From CAYSHJ01 sp964589725 (GTDB lineage: Bacteria > Planctomycetota > Planctomycetia > Planctomycetales > Planctomycetaceae), in contig CAZPUJ010000458.1 of NCBI GenBank assembly GCA_964589725.1, positions 1 through 14,686 of the forward strand: a stretch of 14,686 nucleotides of DNA. Direction: 5' to 3'. The translations under genes and the position numbers were made by a program. Below the pieces are notes generated by a model. It did not search any database and had not been told where the DNA came from. It worked only from the letters and a program-made list of their open reading frames with translations. Positions within the stretch are counted from its first letter, which is position 1, and each line of letters begins with the position of its first letter. This document shows positions 6,660 through 12,539 of the stretch, piece by piece.

Positions 6660-6977
6660 CTAGGCCAGCCCTTTGGCGATCAACCGTTGCAAGAACGGCG
6701 AGCGAATCGTGTCTCGACGACCTTGCTCCGCCGTTTTCCATTCTGCACGGATCTCGGCGTCGAGCTCTGTTTGATGATCGAAATAATACGCCATCGCAGA
6801 GTGAACTTCGGCACTCCGCAGGTGCGGATACTGGCGACACATCTCGTCCGGCGACCAACCGTGAGCCAAATAGTCCATGACAATCTGGGTCACTCGGATA
6901 CGGGGCAATCGCTGGAGCCGCGGCGGTTCGCCCGGCAGTTCTTCGATATGCGGATACGCGGCGGGCATCGTCGTCAT
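6660..6977 (-). CDS. DUF433-family antitoxin-like protein
   Basis: The 105-residue protein has an N-terminal proline-rich segment, then RLPRIRVTQIVMDYLAHGWS, PDEMCRQYPHLRSAEVHSAM and AYYFDHQTELDAEI. This matches the DUF433 pattern: a recognition segment, GWSPDEM.. with 'I..YPHL..A.V..A..YY..', and a tail contacting the partner. DUF433 proteins are usually encoded directly upstream of a DUF5615 PIN-like toxin, as here. GAGGAG lies 5 nt before the ATG at 6977, a strong site. It looks intact, while its partner is truncated, leaving it an orphan antitoxin. The module sits between kinase-tail fragments B and C, which suggests it arrived with, or was caught in, the rearrangements. Confidence 0.75.
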   Translation of the reverse strand: MTTMPAAYPHIEELPGEPPRLQRLPRIRVTQIVMDYLAHGWSPDEMCRQYPHLRSAEVHSAMAYYFDHQTELDAEIRAEWKTAEQGRRDTIRSPFLQRLIAKGLA

Positions 6978-7067
6978 GATGGCTCCTCAATCTTGCCCAA
7001 CAGCTTACGCCTGCCACCTGCGGTTTTCAAAGTCAACGCTACTTGGTTTGGTTGTCGCCTTGCCGCG

Positions 7068-7228
7068 CTACGGTTTCTTGTCTGCGGGTGGCTTCGGTGG
7101 CGCAGACAGCAAGGACTCGGCCTCGTGGAGTAGGGCTTGAGATTCGGCGTCTTTGGCCCACTGCGGCTGTTTCATGATCTCGCGGAGGCGATTCAGCAAC
7201 ACGCGAGCTTGATCGTTATGGCCGAGCG
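7068..7228 (-). pseudogene. Kinase C-terminal TPR tail, fragment C
   Basis: The minus strand reads LGHNDQARVLLNRLREIMKQ, then PQWAKDAESQALLHEAESLL and SAPPKPPADKKP with a TAG stop at 7068-7070. It is cut at the same codon as fragment A (directly after LGH), where element C begins. The C-terminal residues differ from those of fragments A and B and of the kinase. It therefore derives from a distinct paralogue or has drifted. Confidence 0.8.
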
Positions 7229-7234
7229 GCGCTC

Positions 7235-7257
7235 GTAGTGACCCGATTTATCGGGTC
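7235..7257 (+). repeat. REP hairpin C1 (GTAG head, stem GACCCGAT)
   Basis: GTAGT, then GACCCGAT (7240-7247), loop TT, ATCGGGTC (7250-7257). Same as A1. Confidence 0.85.
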
Positions 7258-7285
7258 GTTGAAGTGAAAACCAACCTTGGTTCAC

Positions 7286-7715
7286 TCAATCATCCCATCC
7301 ATCGCCAAACGTGGTCAGTGGAAAGTCGCGGCGGAGACTATCAAGCCAAGACAAGCCGTGCTCAGCAACGAGTTCCTGCACGCAGGACCAAGGCCAGTCG
7401 AGTGGCTCATCGACGTGACAGTGCTTGACCGGGTTCATGACGATGTAGTGCAGGCAGGCCCAATAATGTCGCTCGGAGCGAATTTTGCGGTCGGAGAACT
7501 TGTACCAGACCTGTCGCTTCGGAGCGGCGTTGCAGAGCGGTCAGTTCGTCGGGTTCACGAAAGTGGTGTTGGTGTTCGTAGCAAGCGCCGGTGATGAAGT
7601 ACCAGCCGTTGCCATAATCCGGATGCGGCGGCCTATGCCACGGAAAGCCACGGCTCACGCGATGTTTGACGACTTCGATCCTTTGCTCCGGCGCGAGCCG
7701 GCGGTAGTCGTACAT
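7286..7715 (-). pseudogene. RAYT (Y1-type REP-associated) transposase remnant C
   Basis: It starts at the ATG 7715 with MYDYRRLAPEQRIEVVKHRV, then GFPWHRPPHPDYGNGWYFIT and GACYEHQHHFREPDELTALQ, a typical RAYT N-terminus. Near 7513 the frame jumps: the next part reads QVWYKFSDRKIRSERHYWAC, then LHYIVMNPVKHCHVDEPLDW, ending DFPLTTFGDGW with TGA at 7286-7288. The YKFSDRKIRSE segment resembles the catalytic-Tyr helix of the family. The HUH segment (LPNHxH type), expected between the two halves, is deleted. The internal deletion plus frameshift make it inactive. Copy C keeps more of the gene than copy A. Confidence 0.82.
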
Positions 7716-7759
7716 GCAATGCCTCCGCGCTGGTCGTGAATGCGCTCGCAGTCGCGCTT

Positions 7760-7782
7760 GTAGTGACCGCATTCATGCGGTC
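7760..7782 (+). repeat. REP hairpin C2 (GTAG head, stem GACCGCAT)
   Basis: GTAGT, then GACCGCAT (7765-7772), loop TC, ATGCGGTC (7775-7782). Same as A2. Confidence 0.85.
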
Positions 7783-7812
7783 GATGGAACGACAAGCATT
7801 CCACGCAGAAAC

Positions 7813-7835
7813 GACTTGATGAATCAAGTCACTAC
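7813..7835 (-). repeat. REP hairpin C3 (GTAG head on minus strand, stem GACTTGAT)
   Basis: GACTTGAT (7813-7820) pairs with ATCAAGTC (7823-7830), followed by ACTAC. Same as A3, inverted relative to C1 and C2. It lies just after the kinase stop codon and may also shape the 3' end of the kinase mRNA. Confidence 0.85.
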
Positions 7836-7847
7836 GAGCGCCGGGCG

Positions 7848-10553
7848 CTAGTTGTTGGCTTCGGGTGGCTTCGGTGTTGCATCAAGCAAAAACTCGGCCT
7901 CGTGGAGTAGGGCTTGAGAATCGGGGTCTTTGGCCCACTGCGGGAGTTTCATGATCTCGCGGAGGCGATCCAACAAGGCCGTGGCTCGGTCCGGGTGGCC
8001 GAGGTTGTGCTCGACCATCGCGAGGAAGGCCACGACCGCAGGATGGGACTGACCGAGTTGTTTGACTTGCAGTTCTCCCGCGCGAGTCAACGTCTTCAGG
8101 CTCTCTTCGTACTGACCGACGCGGTACTGAGCGACGCCAAGCGTGCCGAGAAAGTAACCGTTGTTCGGCTCGATCCGGTGAGCTGTCTCAGCGCGATGCA
8201 GCGCCCAGCGGTACTGCTCCATTGTCTGATCAGGCTTCGACACGATCGGCCAACTCGCCTTGTTGAGTGCATTCGCGTCCTCAACGCGACTCTGGGCCAA
8301 TTCGATCGCCCGCGTCCGCATAGGCTCCGTGATCGTCTTGTCCTCGGTGATGGCTTGGATGACGTCATCTTTGAGTAGCGCTTTTCCGAAGAGTCCGTCC
8401 AGCAGCAACCTGGCCCGGCGCCTGACGTCGTTCTCCCAGTAGGGGCCGGCCATTTCGATCGCACGTTGTTGTACCGACTCAGAGATCGTCTGGTCGGCAG
8501 CGATCGCGTTTAGCAATTCTTGCTTTCCAATGCCGTCTGCGCAGCGAAGCCTAAGTAAGCCCACGGCCTCAGACTGGGTTCTCAATTCGGGCGTCCAGGG
8601 CCGCGCGTCCCACACCTTCACCGGCCCATCGATGCTTGCCGACGCCAGCCGTTTCCCGTCCGGGGTGAACGCCACGCTCATCACCATGGCGGTGTGCCCT
8701 TTCAATGTGAGCATCTCCTGACCGCTGGTGGCGTCCCACACCTTCACCGTCTGATCGTAGCTTGCCGACGACAGTCGTTTCCCGTCCGGGCTAAACGCCA
8801 CGCTCGCGACCAAGAAGGTGTGACCTTTCAACGTGAGCGTCTCCTGACCGCTCGTGGCGTCCCACACCTTCACCGTCTGATCAAAGCTTGCCGACGCCAA
8901 ACGTTTCCCGTCCGCCTTGGCATTCGCCCGCGTGGTTTCCTTCTGTAGATCGCGATTTCGAGCAGCGGACTGGAGTGCGAAGAAGGATGACACAGCCGTG
9001 CCCATCAGCAACACCAGCACGACCGCGGCGCTCAACTGTGCGACGGCAGGATTGCGTTGGCACCAGCGCCAAACCCGCTCGTTGCGGCTGATCGGGCGGG
9101 AGAGGATCGGCTCGCCGTGCAGGAAGCGGCGGAGTTCCTGCGCGAGGAGGGCGGCGGTGGCGAAACGCCGGGATGGGGCTTTCTCCAGACACTTCAGCGC
9201 GAGCGTCTCCAGGTCGCGTGGGATTTTCTCGTTGACGCGGCGCGGCGGACGTGGGTCGTCGTACATGATCTGCCGCACGATCGCGACCTTGGAGCCGCGA
9301 AACGGCAGTTCGCCGCAGAGCAGTTCGTACAGGATCACGCCCAGCGTGTAGACGTCGCTGCGAGCGTCCACGCTGTGGCTTTTCCCGGCGGCCTGCTCGG
9401 GGCTCATGTAGGCTGGCGTGCCGAGGACTTGACCGTCCACGGTCATCGTGGCTTCGGCCTCGTCACGCAGCGCCAGGCCGAAGTCGAGAATCAACGGACG
9501 CGGCCGGGCTTGTAGGTCAGGCTTTCTAGCCTGACGTTGTTGCTTGGATGATTCAGAGTCAGGCTGGAAAGCCTGACCTACGGTGCTGTTCACATCTAGC
9601 GGGGCACCCAGGCCGAGGCCGACGGGGTATTCGAGGATGATGTTCGCGGGCTTGATGTCACGATGTACCACGCCCATTGAGTGCGCGTAGTCCAAAGCTT
9701 CGGCCAGTTCGGCGATCAGACTGGCGGACTCGCGGAACGTCAGCCGACGTTGCGAGAGTAATTCTCGCAACGTCACGCCATCGACATAGTCCGTGACGAG
9801 CGCCGGGATTTTGCCGGACTCGGTCTCCAGTTCGGCGACCTCGTGGACCGTGACGATTCCCGGATGACGCAGGTTGGCTGCCGCGCGCGCCTCGCGGTAG
9901 AACCGCTGGCGATCGGTGTCCGATTCCAGTGACCCCGCGTGCGGAATCTTCAGGGCCACGATCTTGTCCAGCACCGTGTCGCGCGCCTTCCACACGGCAC
10001 CGAACGCGCCCAGCCCCAGCCGCTCCATGAGTTGAAACTTACCGATCTGCCGCATGTGGCCGACCGTCGAAGTCATCCGCGTGTCGCGCAGCCGGAACGA
10101 ACTGCCGCACGACGGGCAGAGCACTTCTTCGGGGCGATCATCGACCAGTTGAATCGGACTCTGGCAGTGCGGGCATCGGATTCGACGCGCTCGCGTTTGC
10201 GGGGACGCGGGATCGTCCGGCAGTTCCGCGTCTCCCGGCAGCGCCAACACGCTCTTCAACCACGCACGATCAAGAGACGGGAACCGACCGAGATAGTCCT
10301 CCGGCCGCGGGGTCTCACCACGCAGACGCCGGTAGTCGATATCGAGTCCAATCAATTCACACAGCAGCGCTTCCCCGCGCGGATCGTCCGGCTCCGCGAC
10401 ATAGTCCTCCAAACGAGGAGCCGCGGCACCTTGACGCACCAACTTCCAATTGGCTTCAAAGCGATCGGCAATCTGATTGAGCCATTCGCGAGCGAACGGG
10501 TCGGACGCCACGTCGCGATGGGCATGATTGCCTTGGTCGTTGTGTTCGGACAT
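7848..10553 (-). CDS. Multidomain Ser/Thr protein kinase: zinc ribbon, kinase, TM segment, short WD40 array, TPR tail
   Basis: Hanks-type kinase of 901 residues from the ATG at 10553; starts at 10601 (ATG) or 10604 (TTG) are possible. Residue positions are approximate. A zinc ribbon CPHC / CPSC lies at 127-149. The kinase domain spans about 172-470: GLGAFGAVW (glycine loop, 180-188), VALK (Lys 202), HRDIKPANI (297-305), DFG (357-359), GTPAYMSPEQ (378-387). A hydrophobic TM segment at about 512-536 puts the C-terminal part outside the cytoplasm. Then come a WD40 stretch of two full units and one partial (about 549-650) and a TPR-like tail (about 755-895). About 45 extra residues sit between HRD and DFG, including 23 encoded by a REP pair (about 325-347). 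All catalytic residues are kept, so it is probably active. It is divergent from an ECF sigma factor, a familiar planctomycete pairing. Its targets cannot be read from the sequence. Confidence 0.92.
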   Translation of the reverse strand: MSEHNDQGNHAHRDVASDPFAREWLNQIADRFEANWKLVRQGAAAPRLEDYVAEPDDPRGEALLCELIGLDIDYRRLRGETPRPEDYLGRFPSLDRAWLKSVLALPGDAELPDDPASPQTRARRIRCPHCQSPIQLVDDRPEEVLCPSCGSSFRLRDTRMTSTVGHMRQIGKFQLMERLGLGAFGAVWKARDTVLDKIVALKIPHAGSLESDTDRQRFYREARAAANLRHPGIVTVHEVAELETESGKIPALVTDYVDGVTLRELLSQRRLTFRESASLIAELAEALDYAHSMGVVHRDIKPANIILEYPVGLGLGAPLDVNSTVGQAFQPDSESSKQQRQARKPDLQARPRPLILDFGLALRDEAEATMTVDGQVLGTPAYMSPEQAAGKSHSVDARSDVYTLGVILYELLCGELPFRGSKVAIVRQIMYDDPRPPRRVNEKIPRDLETLALKCLEKAPSRRFATAALLAQELRRFLHGEPILSRPISRNERVWRWCQRNPAVAQLSAAVVLVLLMGTAVSSFFALQSAARNRDLQKETTRANAKADGKRLASASFDQTVKVWDATSGQETLTLKGHTFLVASVAFSPDGKRLSSASYDQTVKVWDATSGQEMLTLKGHTAMVMSVAFTPDGKRLASASIDGPVKVWDARPWTPELRTQSEAVGLLRLRCADGIGKQELLNAIAADQTISESVQQRAIEMAGPYWENDVRRRARLLLDGLFGKALLKDDVIQAITEDKTITEPMRTRAIELAQSRVEDANALNKASWPIVSKPDQTMEQYRWALHRAETAHRIEPNNGYFLGTLGVAQYRVGQYEESLKTLTRAGELQVKQLGQSHPAVVAFLAMVEHNLGHPDRATALLDRLREIMKLPQWAKDPDSQALLHEAEFLLDATPKPPEANN
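8605..8915 (-). repeat. 126-bp tandem WD40-coding repeats inside the kinase gene
   Basis: The motif GCTTGCCGACG starts at 8634, 8760 and 8886, an exact period of 126 bp (42 codons). The translation repeats DGKRLASAS, then VKVWDATSGQE and LTLKGHT. Units 2 and 3 are nearly identical over most of their length, which marks recent expansion or contraction by unequal exchange. The first unit in translation order is cut at ADGKRLASAS. Confidence 0.85.
9512..9581. repeat. Inverted REP pair (BIME) inside the kinase coding region
   Basis: GTAG (9512-9515) precedes GTCAGGCT (9516-9523), loop TTCT, and AGCCTGAC (9528-9535). The mirror unit is GTCAGGCT (9558-9565), loop GGAA, and AGCCTGAC (9570-9577), ending in CTAC (9578-9581). 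Both stems are perfect 8-bp pairs, with GTAG heads pointing outward. On the minus strand the element is read in frame as VGQAFQPDSESSKQQ then RQARKPDL. From memory, the string VGQAFQPD recurs in annotated planctomycete proteins. I could not check this. Confidence 0.88.
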
Positions 10554-11193
10554 GACGCAACTCTGAAATCCTTCATGAAAAACTCTGACCAAATCGACCA
10601 TCAAGCGCGGTCAAGACTGTCCGACACCGTATCGCGGTGATTCGCCAAGTGACAACCGAACGGCACAAATCCACAACGTCGATTTTAGACAACTCGCGAA
10701 ACGTCCGTCGGCACCGACAGCGTTTTTGGGAGGGACGGCCGCGCAGATTGCCTTCAATCTTCCCGAGATTTCCGTCGGGCATCCGATCCGGCCGGCGAGT
10801 GCATCTGTAAATGAGCGCAGCCAGTCCGCCCGATCTGAAAGGCGAACCGCAGGGCTTCATTGACCGCCACCGAGCTTGCCTCGGTTGAATCGCCCCTGAG
10901 CTTGTCTCAGGGGTTCACACGTTTCTGCACTACTTGAAATCACCGAGAAAATCGTAGTGCAGAAACGCGTGAACCGCCGAGGTGAACTCGGCGGCGGATT
11001 AAATCGACAGTCCCCAAGCGGGGTGGCGTTGCGTACGTTTTCTCTGGCCGTTCGCCAAAGCGCGAAATCGTGGGCACGGAAACAGAGTTCGAAGAGTGGA
11101 GTCGACTCTCGCCGAGAGCCGATTCACGTGCGTTGAAAGCTGGCGTCGTCGTTGAGTTGTCTTGATCCCGTTGGTTTTGGCAGACTGTTGTGA
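10554..11193. other. Divergent intergenic region between kinase and ECF sigma factor
   Basis: 640 bp without a supported gene. It must carry the promoters of both flanking genes, but I see no convincing -35/-10 pair. Its outstanding structure is the compound inverted repeat at 10869-10994. Open frames within it (for example 10573-10860 on the minus strand) are arginine- and cysteine-rich, without recognisable motifs, and overlap the kinase start. Confidence 0.55.
10869..10994. repeat. Compound inverted-repeat element: three hairpins around 19-bp inverted arms
   Basis: Hairpin 1: ACCGAG / CTCGGT (10869-10885, loop CTTGC). Hairpin 2: CCCCTGAG / CTCAGGGG (10893-10913, loop CTTGT). Hairpin 3: CCGCCGAG / CTCGGCGG (10974-10994, loop GTGAA). 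Between hairpins 2 and 3 lie 19-bp arms, 10914-10932 and 10955-10973, that are inverted copies with one mismatch, separated by 22 bp. Hairpins 2 and 3 each sit directly outside an arm, so the element is a head-to-head pair of an arm plus hairpin unit. All hairpins share a GAG / CTC core and a 5-nt loop, while the outer stem bases differ with pairing kept. Confidence 0.75.
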
Positions 11194-11880
11194 ATGTCTG
11201 CGAACCAACCCATCCCTGATGGCTCGGCTCTTTCTTCTGGCAGCTCGCACGAGCCAGGGTCGATTAGCTTGTTGATTCAGGCTTACAAGGAAGATGGAAA
11301 CTTAGAAGCGTTCGCAACTCTGTGGCATCGGTACATCGACCGGCTGTTGGAAGTGGCTCGGACGAAACTGGGAGGGATACCGCGGCGAGTTGCCAACGAG
11401 GATGACATTGCTCAGGCGGTTTTCGCCAGCTTGCACGACGCCGTTCAGAAGGGACAGTACCCCGACCTGAACGATCGCGGTGATCTCTGGCAAGTCCTGT
11501 TGAGCCTCGCCGAGCGAAAAGCCATCGACTGGAAACGGTTCATGGGTCGAGGGCGCCGTGATTTCCGCCGCACTGCGGGAGAATCTGCCGGCGACAAGGT
11601 GCGGCCGAGCGAATCACAGGCCGGCGCGGGAATGGCGAACGTCGCCTGCCCTGACCCAACCCCGGAAGTCGTCGCCGAAATTCGCGACCAAATCAATCAC
11701 TTGGTCGGTAAGCTGCCAGAGGATCAACGTCGCGTCGCCCTCCAAAAGTTGCAGAGCTACACCAACGCAGAAATCGCGGCTCAGACTGACTGCGTCCCAC
11801 GCACGGTCGAGCCCAAGCTGCAAATGATTCGAAAGGCTTGGTCCGACTTGCTGGAGTCCGATCCAACATCGAACGAGTGA
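11194..11880 (+). CDS. ECF-type RNA polymerase sigma factor
   Basis: A 228-residue extracytoplasmic-function sigma factor that redirects RNA polymerase to a stress or signal regulon. Region 2 spans about 24-115, with LWHRYIDRLLEVAR (43-56) and EDDIAQAVFASL (69-80), the segment that contacts core polymerase and the -10 element, and LWQVLLSLAERKAIDWKR (98-115). Region 4 spans about 155-220, with LPEDQRRVALQKLQSYTNAE (164-183) and a helix-turn-helix in IAAQTDCVPRTVEPKLQMIR (184-203). The linker is Gly/Ser-rich. The ATG at 11194 lacks a clear ribosome binding site. No anti-sigma gene adjoins. The divergent kinase, which has an external sensor-like region, is the obvious candidate to control it, by phosphorylation or through a common regulon. 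That link is inferred from gene order alone. Confidence 0.88.
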   Translation: MSANQPIPDGSALSSGSSHEPGSISLLIQAYKEDGNLEAFATLWHRYIDRLLEVARTKLGGIPRRVANEDDIAQAVFASLHDAVQKGQYPDLNDRGDLWQVLLSLAERKAIDWKRFMGRGRRDFRRTAGESAGDKVRPSESQAGAGMANVACPDPTPEVVAEIRDQINHLVGKLPEDQRRVALQKLQSYTNAEIAAQTDCVPRTVEPKLQMIRKAWSDLLESDPTSNE

Positions 11881-11968
11881 CGATGAGCGGAGGTGGTGTG
11901 AACCGTCCTGGTCGAGTGAGTCCACTTGCAATATTCTCCCCCGAAAAAAGGAAGAGACCGAACCCATG

Positions 11969-12484
11969 TCAGGAGACAGCGGCACGCTCGACTTGAAGTT
12001 GCTTCAACTTCAACAGCAGTCGTTGCGAAGTTGGTCCGGTTGAGCTGATGCAAAACCGCCGCGACGTCGGCCCGAGCACGCAGACATCGATGTTCAGCCG
12101 ATCGCGAGGCAGCAGCGACGACACGCGATCCGCCCATTCCACGAAACAGATGCCGTCACTACCGAAGTATTCATCGGCACCCAGGTCGGCAAAGGCGGCG
12201 GCATCGCGCAGCCGATACGTGTCGAAATGATAGACCGGCAAACGTCCATCGTATTCTTGGATCAGCACGAACGTCGGGCTGTTGACGGTACTCGGATCAG
12301 CACCAAGCGCCGTGGCCGTGGCTTTGACGAGTCGCGTCTTGCCGGCTGCCAGCGGACCGATCAAACCGACGACGAGGCCCGGCTCCAAGACCTCGGCCAA
12401 CAAGCCACCCAAAGCGTCCGTCGCGGACTCGTTGTCCGCGAGGTACTCGAAGATCCATCCGGAAGAGGCTTCGTCAGAAGTCAT
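11969..12484 (-). CDS. tsaE: tRNA threonylcarbamoyladenosine biosynthesis ATPase TsaE
   Basis: TsaE works with TsaB, TsaC and TsaD to make t6A at position 37 of tRNAs that read ANN codons, in the cytoplasm. In the 171 residues the Walker A loop GPLAAGKT lies at 43-50 (family usually GDLGAGKT), followed by NSPTFVLIQEY (68-78), YHFDTYRL (85-92) and GICFVEWADRV (111-121). All are hallmark segments. The C-terminal 35 residues are less conserved. Its ATG at 12484 lies inside the end of the small remnant frame at 12474-12539, 52 nt after yggS, so the two genes are probably cotranscribed. It converges with the sigma factor gene 88 bp away. Confidence 0.93.
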   Translation of the reverse strand: MTSDEASSGWIFEYLADNESATDALGGLLAEVLEPGLVVGLIGPLAAGKTRLVKATATALGADPSTVNSPTFVLIQEYDGRLPVYHFDTYRLRDAAAFADLGADEYFGSDGICFVEWADRVSSLLPRDRLNIDVCVLGPTSRRFCISSTGPTSQRLLLKLKQLQVERAAVS

Positions 12485-12539
12485 GATCAGCCTTCACGAG
12501 CAAGATGACTCCGTCGGGATGATCTTCCAAGACGATCAC
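12474..12539 (-). pseudogene. Probable stump of a YggU (DUF167) gene between yggS and tsaE
   Basis: A GTG at 12539 overlaps the yggS stop (GTGA). From it the frame reads VIVLEDHPDGVILLVKADHDF and stops (TGA at 12474-12476), overlapping the tsaE start. The first 17 residues resemble the N-terminus of DUF167/YggU proteins, where a segment like HPDGVxLxVKAQPGA is typical. yggU and yggS are neighbours in E. coli and several other bacteria. Everything after LLVKA of an expected protein of about 100 residues is missing. It may instead be a short coupling peptide. The similarity is short and from memory. Confidence 0.45.

Larger units (their letters stand above)
7229..7841 (-). mobile_element. REP-RAYT element C (decayed, 613 bp)
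   Basis: Left end GCGCTCGTAGTGAC (7229-7242), right end GTCACTACGAGCGC (7828-7841): the same 14-bp inverted ends as element A. It contains a broken RAYT transposase gene and three REP hairpins in the same order and orientation. The right end stops 6 bp short of the stop codon of the intact kinase gene. Element A has the same relation to tail fragment B. Confidence 0.78.

Noticed and set aside
5549..7841. Small plus-strand open frames across the RAYT and tail region
   Set aside because: They are shadows of the minus-strand remnants. Both RAYT reading frames and the kinase-tail matches are on the minus strand.
10573..10860. Minus-strand 95-codon frame upstream of the kinase
   Set aside because: Arg- and Cys-rich, without motifs. 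It overlaps the kinase N-terminal region and is typical of chance frames in GC-rich gaps.
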